64,000 bases of DNA, taken from assembly GCF_034676705.1 (NCBI RefSeq), contig NZ_JAUCBS010000002.1, positions 382,001 to 446,000 of the forward strand. The letters are read 5' to 3'. Below are positions 9,133-16,769 of the stretch, piece by piece. This DNA comes from Gemmobacter sp. Lineage in GTDB: Bacteria > Pseudomonadota > Alphaproteobacteria > Rhodobacterales > Rhodobacteraceae. The position numbers and the translations under genes are program-made. The notes beneath the pieces are model-generated. The model had not been told where the DNA came from. It searched no databases and was given only the letters and a program-made list of their open reading frames with translations. Numbering within the stretch: position 1 is the stretch's first letter; each line of letters opens with the position of its first letter.

Positions 9133-10914
9133 CTAATGGCCCCGCGGCTGTCCGGCATTGCCGTGCAGCATCACCGTGCCCGCCATGATGCCATCGACGC
9201 ATTCCATCTGGAACCGGGTGGCATCGCGGCCACGGATGTCGGCGATCAGGCCATCGGCATCCTCGGGCCCGTCGCCCAGCCGCAGCAGCGCCTCGCGCCC
9301 CATGGCAAGGGCGCTTTCGAACGTCTCGCGCATCTGCCAATCCACCCCCGCCTTGACCAGTTCCAGCGCATGCCCGCGGTCAAAGGCGCGGGCCAGCACC
9401 GGCACCAGCGGGAATTCGTGCTTGGCCAGTTCGACAATCCGGGTCACCGCCTGGGGATTGCCGGCAGCGGCCACGATCAGGCTGGCCTCGGCCGCACCGG
9501 CGGCATGCAGGATATCCAGCCGCGACCCGTCGCCATACCAGACCTTGAAGCCAAAGGTGCCGGCATCGCGGATCGCCTCGGCATCGGTGTCGATGATCGA
9601 CAGGCTGTGCCCGCGTGCCAGCAACGGCTGACTGATGATCTGGCCCATCCGGCCGAACCCGATCAGCAGCACCTTGCCGCGCAGGTCCGCCGCCGTCTCG
9701 ACCCCGTCCAGCGACAGGCCGGCCTTGGGCGCCAGCCGGTCGTGCAGGATGATCATCAGGGGCGTCAGCGCCATGGAGATGATGATGATCGCCGTCAGGT
9801 TGGCATTCCATTCCGCGGTCAGAATGCCGAACTGCGTGGCGCTGGCGTATAGCACAAACGCAAACTCGCCCCCCTGCGCCATCAGGACGGCGCGCTCCAC
9901 CGCCTCGGCGCGCGGGGCCTTGGTCACCCGGGCGACGCCGTAGATCACCAGCATCTTCAGCACCATGAAGGCCGGCACCGAACTGGCGATCACCGTCCAG
10001 TTGGCCGCGATGATCCGCAGATCCAGCGCCATGCCCACGCCCAGGAAGAACAGCCCCAGCAGCAGGCCGCGGAACGGTTCCACATCGGCCTCCAGCTGGT
10101 GGCGGAAGCTGGATTCCGACAGCAGCACACCGGCCAGGAACGCCCCCATCGCCATCGACAGCCCGCCCGCCTGCATCAGCACCGCCGCGCCCAGCACGAC
10201 CAGCAGGGCGGCGGCTGTCATCACCTCGCGCGCGCCGAAACGGGCCAGCAGGCGGAACATCGGATCCAGCAGATAGCGCCCGGCCAGCACCAGCACCACA
10301 ATGGCCGCCAGCCCCAGCCCGATCCCGGCCAGCCGGTCGGCCCAGGTGGCCTCGGCCCCGCCGGGCGCCAGAAAGGCCACCAGCGCCAGCAGCGGCACGA
10401 TGGCCAGATCCTCCAGCAGCAGGATGGCGACGATCCGCCGCCCCTTGGGCAGGCCCATCTGCCCCCGCTCGGCCAGCATCTGCATGACGATGGCGGTCGA
10501 GGTCAGCACAAAGCCGGTACCCGCCACGAAACTGGCCGCCACCGGATAGCCCAGCGCGATGCCCACCCAGATCAGCGCAGCAATCGCCAGCCCCACCTGC
10601 AACAGGCCCAGCCCAAAGATCTCGCCCCGCATCGACCACAGGCGGCTGGGCTGCATTTCCAGCCCGATGACGAACAGGAACAGCACGACCCCCAGTTCCG
10701 CCACATGGATGATCGACTGGGCATCGTGAAAGAACCCCAGGCCATAGGGCCCCACCGCCAGCCCCGCCGCCAGATAGCCCAGCACCGATCCCAGACCTGC
10801 CCGCCGGAACAGCGGCACCGCCACCACCGCCGCCGCCAGCAGCACCACGATGCTGGTCAGATCCACGCCATGGGCTGCCGCCGCATGGGCCGTTTCCGTT
10901 GCCGCGCCTGCCAT
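9133..10914 (-). CDS. Kef-type monovalent cation:proton antiporter with RCK domain
   Basis: 593 aa. The N-terminal ~390 residues are a Na+/H+-exchanger fold with about 12 hydrophobic segments, including 'FLFVIGLEMQPSRLW' and 'GTGFVLTSTAIVMQML', typical of CPA2/KefB-C proteins. The C-terminal half is a TrkA-N/RCK nucleotide-binding domain: 'LIGFGRMGQIISQPLLARG', with 'IIDTDAEAI' providing the acidic residue at the end of strand 2. The family exports K+ (or exchanges Na+) for protons, often gated by glutathione adducts or nucleotides. No KefF/KefG flavodoxin-like partner is adjacent. The start has AGGGGG 6 bp upstream. Confidence 0.92.
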   Translation of the reverse strand: MAGAATETAHAAAAHGVDLTSIVVLLAAAVVAVPLFRRAGLGSVLGYLAAGLAVGPYGLGFFHDAQSIIHVAELGVVLFLFVIGLEMQPSRLWSMRGEIFGLGLLQVGLAIAALIWVGIALGYPVAASFVAGTGFVLTSTAIVMQMLAERGQMGLPKGRRIVAILLLEDLAIVPLLALVAFLAPGGAEATWADRLAGIGLGLAAIVVLVLAGRYLLDPMFRLLARFGAREVMTAAALLVVLGAAVLMQAGGLSMAMGAFLAGVLLSESSFRHQLEADVEPFRGLLLGLFFLGVGMALDLRIIAANWTVIASSVPAFMVLKMLVIYGVARVTKAPRAEAVERAVLMAQGGEFAFVLYASATQFGILTAEWNANLTAIIIISMALTPLMIILHDRLAPKAGLSLDGVETAADLRGKVLLIGFGRMGQIISQPLLARGHSLSIIDTDAEAIRDAGTFGFKVWYGDGSRLDILHAAGAAEASLIVAAAGNPQAVTRIVELAKHEFPLVPVLARAFDRGHALELVKAGVDWQMRETFESALAMGREALLRLGDGPEDADGLIADIRGRDATRFQMECVDGIMAGTVMLHGNAGQPRGH

Positions 10915-11104
10915 CGGCTGCCCCCTGTTGCCTGTCGCCTGCCCACCTTGACCGGCGCCAAGGCCAATACAAGCGGGAACACGCGCAGCGCCAGATTTGC
11001 CTTTACCCGTTGCACGCCGGCCCGTAGCATCGGCCTGTCAGCCATGCACGGGCCCCTGGCCCCGGGGACCGGAGGCCCCGCGCAAGCGTCTGACAGGAGG
11101 GGCC

Positions 11105-12049
11105 ATGTCCAGGCTGGAACGTCGCCACGAGGAAACCGTGACCGCCGCGCTTGGCGCCGGCGGGGCCGCGCGTTCGGCCATCGTGGCGTCATGGATGCGG
11201 TCGGCCCGGCACCACGGGCTGGCACCGTCCTTGCGACCGCGCGACGACCGGCTGACCCAAGCCGAACTGGCCCAGATCCGCGCGCGGATGGAACCCGTCC
11301 TGGTGGCCGCGCAACCCACGCTGGACCGGCTGTTCGGTGTCATGGGCAACCTGGGCGCCTGCCTGATGCTGGCCAATGATGGCGGCGTGCCGGTGGAACG
11401 CCGCGGCAAGCCGTCCGAGGATGGCGACTTTTCCCGCGCCGGCCTGTGGACCGGCACCCTGTGGTCGGAATCCGCCGTTGGCACCAATGGCATCGGCACC
11501 TGTCTGGCCGAAGGGCGGCCGGTGATCATTCACCGCGACCAGCATTTCCTGTCGGCCAATATCGGGCTGTCCTGCGCATCGGCCCCCATCCACGACGCCG
11601 ATGGGGCGCTGGTGGCGGTGCTGGACGTGTCCAGCGCCCGCGACGATTTCGCCGAAGGGCTGGCGGCGCTGGTCAGCCATTCGGTCACCGAAGCCGCCCG
11701 CAAGATCGAGGCCGATCTGTTCCATGCCCACTTTCCCAAGGCGCGCATGGTGCTGGTGCCGGGGCTGGACCGCGGGCTTGGCGCGCTGCTGGCGGTGAAT
11801 GCCGACGAACTGGTCATCGGCGCCACCCGTGCCGCGCGCCAGCATCTGGGGCTGACCGGCGATCTGGCGCGCAACCCGCTGCCCCTTGCCGACCTGCTGG
11901 GGGTCGAGGCGCATGAACGCCCCGAAGACGGCGAACGCGCCGTCATCGCCCGCGCCATCGCGCGATCGGGGGGCAACCTTTCCGCCGCCGCCCGCACGCT
12001 GGGCATCAGCCGCGCCACGCTGCACCGCAAGATCGGGCGGACCGAGTAA
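11105..12049 (+). CDS. GAF-domain transcriptional regulator with Fis-type HTH (AcoR-like without AAA+)
   Basis: 314 aa. The N-terminal half is a GAF-like sensor resembling that of AcoR-type activators: 'GLWTGTLWSESAVGTNGIGT' and 'PIHDADGALVAVLDVSSA'. The end is a Fis-type helix-turn-helix: 'SGGNLSAAARTLGISRATLH'. The sigma-54-interacting AAA+ domain that AcoR has between them is missing: no Walker A and no GAFTGA. It therefore cannot drive sigma-54 promoters and must act otherwise. It lies 132 bp upstream of and collinear with an aldehyde dehydrogenase, its likely target. GACAGGAGGGGCC precedes the ATG. Confidence 0.82.
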   Translation: MSRLERRHEETVTAALGAGGAARSAIVASWMRSARHHGLAPSLRPRDDRLTQAELAQIRARMEPVLVAAQPTLDRLFGVMGNLGACLMLANDGGVPVERRGKPSEDGDFSRAGLWTGTLWSESAVGTNGIGTCLAEGRPVIIHRDQHFLSANIGLSCASAPIHDADGALVAVLDVSSARDDFAEGLAALVSHSVTEAARKIEADLFHAHFPKARMVLVPGLDRGLGALLAVNADELVIGATRAARQHLGLTGDLARNPLPLADLLGVEAHERPEDGERAVIARAIARSGGNLSAAARTLGISRATLHRKIGRTE

Positions 12050-12063
12050 CTTTCTTTCGCCCC

Positions 12064-12085
12064 GCTGTCTCAGATTTGCGACAGC
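12064..12085. promoter_or_regulatory. Candidate operator before the aldehyde dehydrogenase
   Basis: Inverted repeat GCTGTC-N10-GACAGC, between the regulator stop and the dehydrogenase start. CTGTCA and TGACAG also flank the regulator's own leader (11035-11040 and 11091-11096). This could be the site for the Fis-type regulator. Confidence 0.4.
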
Positions 12086-12181
12086 TTGCGCAGGTGCAGC
12101 ATGGCGCCCTGGCTGACGCGGGGCCGCGCAGGCCCCACACTCTCCCTCATGGCCGCACGGGAGACGGCCGGAGGAGATCAC

Positions 12182-13699
12182 ATGACCAAGCACGAGGAAT
12201 TCGGCCTGAAGGCCGCGCCGTTCAAGACGCGCTACGACAATTACATCGGCGGTCAGTGGGTGGCGCCGAAATCGGGTCGCTACATGGAAAACGTCTCGCC
12301 CGTCACCGGCACGGTGGTGTGCGAGGTTGCCCGCTCGAACGCCGCCGATATCGAGGCTGCGCTGGACGCCGCCCATGCCGCGCGCCGCAAATGGGGCCAG
12401 ACCAGCGTTACCGAACGCTCGAACATCCTGCTGAAGATCGCCGACCGGATCGAACAGAACCTGGAGGCCATTGCCCTGGCCGAAACCTGGGACAACGGCA
12501 AGCCGCTGCGCGAAACGATGGCCGCCGACATTCCGCTGACCATCGACCATTTCCGCTACTTCGCCGGCGCGATCCGCGCGCAGGAAGGCAGCATCGGCCA
12601 GATCGACAATGATACGGTCGCCTACCATTTCCACGAACCGCTGGGCGTGGTCGGCCAGATCATCCCGTGGAACTTCCCCATCCTGATGGCGGCGTGGAAA
12701 CTGGCCCCCGCGCTGGCCGCCGGCAACTGCGTGGTGCTGAAACCCGCCGAACAGACCCCCGCGTCGATCCTGTTCCTGCTGTCCTTCATCGAGGATCTGC
12801 TGCCCCCCGGCGTGCTGAACATCGTCAACGGCATCGGCGAGGAAGCGGGCGCCGCCCTTGCCTCCAGCCCGCGGATTGCCAAGATCGCCTTTACCGGGTC
12901 CACCCCGGTCGGCAAGATGATCATGAAGGCCGCGGCCGACAACCTGACCAACATCACGCTGGAACTGGGCGGCAAGTCGCCCAACATCTTCTTTGCCGAT
13001 GTGATGAACGAGGATGACGATTTCTTCGACAAGGCGCTGGAAGGCTTTGCCCTGTTCGCGCTGAACCAGGGCGAGGTCTGCACCTGCCCCAGCCGCGCGC
13101 TGATCCAGGAATCGATCTACGACCGCTTCATGGAACGCGCCCTGAAACGGGTCGAGGCGATTGTGGCCGGCGATCCGCGCGCCGGAAACACCATGATCGG
13201 CGCGCAGGCCAGCCAGGAACAGTTCGACAAGATCCTGCGCTACATGGACATCGGCCTGAACGAAGGCGCCAAGGTGCTGACGGGCGGCACCGCCAACAGC
13301 TTTGGCGGCGATCTGTCCAAGGGGTTCTACATCCAGCCGACGGTGTTCGAGGGCCACAACAAGATGCGGGTGTTCCAGGAGGAAATCTTTGGTCCCGTGG
13401 TGTCGGTCACCACCTTCAAGACGGCCGAGGAAGCCATCGAGATCGCCAATGACACCGTGTTCGGCCTGGGCGCCGGCGTCTGGTCGCGCGATGCAAATAC
13501 CGCCTACCGCGCCGGACGCGCGATCGAGGCGGGCCGGGTCTGGACCAACTGCTACCACCTGTATCCCGCCGGCGCGGCCTTCGGCGGCTACAAGCAGTCG
13601 GGCATCGGGCGGGAAACCCACAAGATGATGCTGGACCACTACCAGGAAACCAAGAACCTGCTGGTCAGCTACAACCCGAAGAAGCTGGGCTTCTTCTGA
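12182..13699 (+). CDS. NAD-dependent aldehyde dehydrogenase (acetaldehyde dehydrogenase type)
   Basis: 505 aa, full-length ALDH. It oxidises an aldehyde to the acid with NAD+. The catalytic segment 'NQGEVCTCPSRALIQ' (nucleophile C300) is typical of the AcoD/ExaC/AldB acetaldehyde-type subgroup. The general base lies in 'ITLELGGKSPNIFF', and 'PWNFPILMAAWKLAPALAAG' and 'AFTGSTPVGK' form the cofactor site. GGAGGAGATCAC precedes the ATG. Regulator plus dehydrogenase is a common pair for induction by acetoin, ethanol or small aldehydes; the actual inducer is not visible. Confidence 0.95.
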   Translation: MTKHEEFGLKAAPFKTRYDNYIGGQWVAPKSGRYMENVSPVTGTVVCEVARSNAADIEAALDAAHAARRKWGQTSVTERSNILLKIADRIEQNLEAIALAETWDNGKPLRETMAADIPLTIDHFRYFAGAIRAQEGSIGQIDNDTVAYHFHEPLGVVGQIIPWNFPILMAAWKLAPALAAGNCVVLKPAEQTPASILFLLSFIEDLLPPGVLNIVNGIGEEAGAALASSPRIAKIAFTGSTPVGKMIMKAAADNLTNITLELGGKSPNIFFADVMNEDDDFFDKALEGFALFALNQGEVCTCPSRALIQESIYDRFMERALKRVEAIVAGDPRAGNTMIGAQASQEQFDKILRYMDIGLNEGAKVLTGGTANSFGGDLSKGFYIQPTVFEGHNKMRVFQEEIFGPVVSVTTFKTAEEAIEIANDTVFGLGAGVWSRDANTAYRAGRAIEAGRVWTNCYHLYPAGAAFGGYKQSGIGRETHKMMLDHYQETKNLLVSYNPKKLGFF

Positions 13700-13706
13700 C
13701 CCCAAG

Positions 13707-13731
13707 GGGGCGCGGGGGTCACCCGCGCCCC
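13707..13731 (+). terminator. GC-rich hairpin after the aldehyde dehydrogenase
   Basis: Perfect 10-bp stem (13707-13716 / 13722-13731) with a 5-nt loop, 7 bp after the stop. There is no T-run, so efficiency is uncertain. Confidence 0.55.
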
Positions 13732-13747
13732 AACTACCGCGTTTGCG

Positions 13748-13907
13748 CTATTTTGTCAGTGCGTCACGGAGTTCTTCAGCGTTCTGGAATACTCTACCTT
13801 TCTCCTTAAGCACATCGCGCCATATCCGGGCCGCTGCGTCACTATCAGCGTCAACGACTTTGTTCTGCTGGAAGTTCAACCTTGCTTGCTGCATTGTCCC
13901 GGTCCAT
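13748..13907 (-). pseudogene. C-terminal remnant of disrupted phospholipase-D-like gene
   Basis: On the minus strand, a frame open from the insertion-element edge reads 'QQNKVVDADSDAAARIWRDV' and 'RVFQNAEELRDALTK' and stops at 13748-13750. It has no start of its own. Its strand, position and lower GC match the N-terminal fragment at 16341-16722, so both are taken as halves of one gene split by the IS insertion. Simple excision of the element would leave the halves out of frame, so bases were also lost or gained. Confidence 0.65.
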
Positions 13908-13925
13908 GGCTCTGTTGCACAAATC
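13908..13925 (+). repeat. Left terminal inverted repeat of the IS5-family element
   Basis: GGCTCTGTTGCACAAATC; pairs with 16323-16340 with one mismatch. Confidence 0.88.
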
Positions 13926-13940
13926 CTGTGAGGGATTCAT

Positions 13941-13949
13941 CTCGTGAAT
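13941..13949 (+). repeat. Left 9-bp target duplication of the IS256-family element
   Basis: CTCGTGAAT, identical to 15324-15332 on the other side of the nested element. The uninterrupted target was a palindrome GGATTCA-TCTCG-TGAATCC in the IS5-family leader. Confidence 0.95.
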
Positions 13950-14005
13950 GATAGTGCCCCACGGCGTGGTGTAGGAGCGCCGACCTTCTGAGAGGTCCTG
14001 GTCTG

Positions 14006-15202
14006 TCAGGTAGCCACGGCAGGCAGCCTGACGTTGGGATTGTCGGTGACGCGGGCGAGCGTTTCAAGGCTCATGTATCGCCGCGCGACGGCCCACTCGT
14101 CGTTGGTCTCGAGCATCAGCGCGCCGACGAGGCGGACGATGGCAGCATCGTTCGGGAAGATCCCTATGACATCGGCTCGCCGTTTCACCTCGCGGTTCAC
14201 ACGTTCCAGCGGGTTGGTGGAGGCGATCTGGGTCCAGTGCTCGCGGGGAAACGACATGTAAGCGAGGACATCGTCGCAGGAGGCGTCCATCAGGGCACCG
14301 AGTTTGGGCTGCTTTTCCCGCAGGGCGTCGGCCACGACATTCCACTGTGCCTCGGCGTCGGCCTTGCTCTCCTGGGCAAAGATCGTCTTCAGCATCGCCG
14401 CCACCGCGGTGCGCTGCTTTGCCGGAGCGTAAGCCAGGACGTTGCGCATCCAGTGAATGCGGCATCTCTGGTGGGTGGCGTTGAAGACCCGGCGCGCCGC
14501 GGCCCGCAGGCCCTTGTGGTCGTCTGCGATCACCAGCTTCACGCCGCGCAGGCCCCGGTCCGCAAGACTGCGCAGGAAGTCGGTCCAGAAGGTCTCCGCC
14601 TCGGACGGACCGGTGGCGACGCCCAGCACCTCGCGCTTGCCGTCCTCGTTCACGGCCACGGCGAGTATCACCGCCTTGCTGATGATGCGCCCGCCCTCCC
14701 TGACCTTGAGGTAGGTGGCGTCGAGCCAGAGATAGGGCCACGCACCTTCCAGGGGGCGGGCCAGGAAGGCGTCCACCCGCTCATCGATCTCCATGCACAG
14801 CCGGCTGACCTGGCTCTTCGACATGCCACCAGCGCCCATGGCTTTGACCAGATCATCGACGGACCGCGTCGAGATGCCGTGGACGTAGGCTTCCTGGATC
14901 ACAGCAACCAAGGCTTTCTCCGCCGTGCGGCGTGGCTCGAGGAAGCTGGGGAAGTAGCTTCCCTTCCGCAACTTCGGGATCTCCAGCGAGATGCGGCCAG
15001 CGCGCGTGTCCCAGTCCCGGTCGCGGTATCCGTTTCGCTGGGCTTCCCGCATCGGCGAGCGCGCACCTTTGGCCGCGCCCGTCCGCGCCTCGATCTCTGC
15101 TTCCATGATCCGCTCGGCCGCAAAGGCCAGCATCTCGCGCACGAGGTCGCCATCGGCCTGCTTCTCAACCAGCTCGATCAGCGCCATTCTGTCGTCGGTC
15201 AT
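14006..15202 (-). CDS. IS256-family transposase
   Basis: About 398 aa, the standard length. DDE residues are seen in 'YLWLDATYLKVREGG', 'VKLVIADDHKGLRAAARR' and 'STNPLERVNREVKRRADVIG', the last being the IS256/MULE signature. The ATG at 15202 has GACGGAG 6 bp upstream; ATG at 15208 is an alternative. No frameshift or internal stop. Confidence 0.95.
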   Translation of the reverse strand: MTDDRMALIELVEKQADGDLVREMLAFAAERIMEAEIEARTGAAKGARSPMREAQRNGYRDRDWDTRAGRISLEIPKLRKGSYFPSFLEPRRTAEKALVAVIQEAYVHGISTRSVDDLVKAMGAGGMSKSQVSRLCMEIDERVDAFLARPLEGAWPYLWLDATYLKVREGGRIISKAVILAVAVNEDGKREVLGVATGPSEAETFWTDFLRSLADRGLRGVKLVIADDHKGLRAAARRVFNATHQRCRIHWMRNVLAYAPAKQRTAVAAMLKTIFAQESKADAEAQWNVVADALREKQPKLGALMDASCDDVLAYMSFPREHWTQIASTNPLERVNREVKRRADVIGIFPNDAAIVRLVGALMLETNDEWAVARRYMSLETLARVTDNPNVRLPAVAT

Positions 15203-15295
15203 CGTCATCTCCGTCTCAGGTTTCAGGTGTCGCAACCCAAACCTTTCCGAAGATCGACGGTGACCGCCAGCGTCGCCATCAGCGTCGCCTGCGGC

Positions 15296-15323
15296 CTCCT
15301 ACACCACGCCGTGGGGCACTATC
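15296..15323 (-). repeat. Right terminal inverted repeat of the IS256-family element
   Basis: 28 bp, perfect reverse complement of 13950-13977; followed immediately by the target duplication at 15324-15332. Confidence 0.95.
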
Positions 15324-15332
15324 CTCGTGAAT
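15324..15332 (+). repeat. Right 9-bp target duplication of the IS256-family element
   Basis: CTCGTGAAT, second copy; lies 21 bp upstream of the IS5-family transposase start. Confidence 0.95.
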
Positions 15333-15353
15333 CCAGCATGGTAGCTGTGAGGC

Positions 15354-16286
15354 ATGAGCAGACCGACACCTCCGACCTACAAGACCAGGAACTGGCCGGC
15401 CTACAATGAAGCGCTGAAGCGCCGCGGCTCGCTGACGATCTGGTTCGATCCCGCCATGACATGGGAAGCCGCACCGACCGGCAAGCGCGGGCGGCAGCCC
15501 GCCTATGGTGATGCCGCCATCCAAACCTGCCTGACGATGAAGGTTCTGTTCGGCATGGCGCTTCGACAGACAACCGGGTTTGTTGAGAGCCTCCTGCGCC
15601 TGATCGGCCTGGACTGGGCCGTGCCCGACTTCAGCACGCTCAGCCGCCGCCAGAAGGCGTTGAAGGTGAACATTCCCTACCGGGGTTCCAACGGCCCGTT
15701 GCACCTGCTGGTGGACAGCACCGGGATCAAGGTCGAGGGCGAAGGGGAATGGAACGCCCGCAAGCATGGAGGCACCAAACGCCGGGTTTGGCGCAAGATC
15801 CACATCGGGATCGACGAGAAATCCCTAGAAATCCGGGCGGCCGAGTTCACCACCAGCGACGTGGGCGACGCGCCCATGCTGCCCGAACTGCTGGGCCAGA
15901 TCCCTCCCGAGCAGGAGATCGCCACTGTCACCGCCGACGGCGCCTTCGACACCCGCAAGTGCCATGACGCCATCGCGGCCCGTGGCGCGGCGGCGATCAT
16001 ACCGCCCCGCAAGAACGCCAAGCCCTGGAAGCCAGACACCCCCGGTGCTGTCGCGCGCAACGAAATCCTGCGCACATCGAAGCGCGTCGGGCGGACCATC
16101 TGGCGACGATGGAGCGGCTATCACCGCCGAAGCCGCGCCGAAACCAAGATGCACTGCGTCAAGCTGCTGGGTCAGCGCCTGTCCGCCCGAGACTTCGACC
16201 GTCAGGTTGCGGAGTTCCAGGTCAGGGTTGCCGTGCTCAATGGCTTCACCGCGCTCGGCATCCCCGTCACAGAGGTCGCGGGATAA
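15354..16286 (+). CDS. IS5-family (IS903 group) transposase
   Basis: 310 aa, apparently complete. Catalytic residues are in 'HLLVDSTGIKVEGEGEW', 'ATVTADGAFDTRKC' and 'YHRRSRAETKMHCVK'. The last exactly fits the Y-x2-R-x3-E-x6-K signature. The protein is intact, but its original leader has been cut by the IS256-family element 21 bp upstream, so expression is probably changed. Confidence 0.95.
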   Translation: MSRPTPPTYKTRNWPAYNEALKRRGSLTIWFDPAMTWEAAPTGKRGRQPAYGDAAIQTCLTMKVLFGMALRQTTGFVESLLRLIGLDWAVPDFSTLSRRQKALKVNIPYRGSNGPLHLLVDSTGIKVEGEGEWNARKHGGTKRRVWRKIHIGIDEKSLEIRAAEFTTSDVGDAPMLPELLGQIPPEQEIATVTADGAFDTRKCHDAIAARGAAAIIPPRKNAKPWKPDTPGAVARNEILRTSKRVGRTIWRRWSGYHRRSRAETKMHCVKLLGQRLSARDFDRQVAEFQVRVAVLNGFTALGIPVTEVAG

Positions 16287-16322
16287 GTCTGCCCAGGGAA
16301 AGGGGAAGGACAGTCAGCAGCC

Positions 16323-16340
16323 GATTTGTGCAACAGAGTC
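16323..16340 (-). repeat. Right terminal inverted repeat of the IS5-family element
   Basis: Reverse complement reads GACTCTGTTGCACAAATC; one mismatch to the left end at 13908-13925. Confidence 0.88.
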
Positions 16341-16722
16341 CCGCAGCGTGGTAAGCTGCGCATCCGGCCGGAATGAAAGTAGCGATTTCGATATATCCGG
16401 CGGTTTGCTGCGGCAGACCGACACCATTACGACTGGCATTGGCCGATCCGATCACCGCTCCAAGGTCTGAGAGATACATCTTGCCATGGAAGCCCAGACA
16501 ATGCCGCACGATGGCACCCTGCACGACGAGGGTTTCAATGGCTTCAGGTGAGGTCATCCCCATGGAAACATCCAGAACGATCCTCGTGTCCGCCCAGTCT
16601 ATGCCCGCTCCGTTCACCCAGTTCTTCGACCAGAATGCCACGGCACAACGCCGGTTGCCCCCGCGCATCACCTCCAGCACAGCCTGTTGAATTTGCGATC
16701 CGGTAAGAAAATGATCAACCAT
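16341..16722 (-). pseudogene. N-terminal fragment of phospholipase-D-like protein, cut by IS
   Basis: About 127 codons from ATG 16722 (a GTG directly before it could also serve). Contains one HKD motif: 'HGKMYLSDLGAVIGSANAS', as in phospholipase-D-superfamily nucleases and lipases, and starts 'MVDHFLTGSQIQQAVLEVM'. The frame runs into the IS5-family element, where it would add a false tail, and the true C-terminus is at 13748-13907. The full protein would be about 180 aa with a single HKD motif. GC content is visibly lower than in the neighbours, suggesting acquired DNA. Confidence 0.75.
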
Positions 16723-16769
16723 CACCTATTCCCTCGTGAACCGTTCCCTAATGAGTTTGGGCTTTTCGT

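Larger units (their letters stand above)
13950..15323 (-). mobile_element. Intact IS256-family insertion sequence nested in an IS5-family element
   Basis: 1374 bp bounded by perfect 28-bp inverted repeats (13950-13977 and 15296-15323; each begins GATAGTGCCCCACGGCG reading inward) and a 9-bp direct target duplication CTCGTGAAT. IS256 elements typically duplicate 8-9 bp. The single transposase gene is complete, and perfect termini and duplication suggest recent insertion. Confidence 0.96.
13908..16340 (+). mobile_element. IS5-family (IS903-like) element interrupted by an IS256-family element
   Basis: The ends are 18-bp inverted repeats (13908-13925 and 16323-16340) differing at one base, 'GRCTCTGTTGCACAAATC'. 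Without the nested element and one target copy the IS is about 1050 bp, matching the IS903 group. It carries an intact transposase at 15354-16286. No target duplication can be found outside its ends, suggesting old insertion or flanking deletion. It interrupts a phospholipase-D-like gene. Confidence 0.88.

Noticed and set aside
12050..12181. Sigma-54 promoter before the aldehyde dehydrogenase
   Set aside because: No TGGCAC-N5-TTGC element, and the adjacent regulator lacks the AAA+ domain.
13899..16349. Target duplication for the IS5-family element
   Set aside because: The 9 bp on each side (13899-13907, 16341-16349) differ at four positions, and no other length gives a match.
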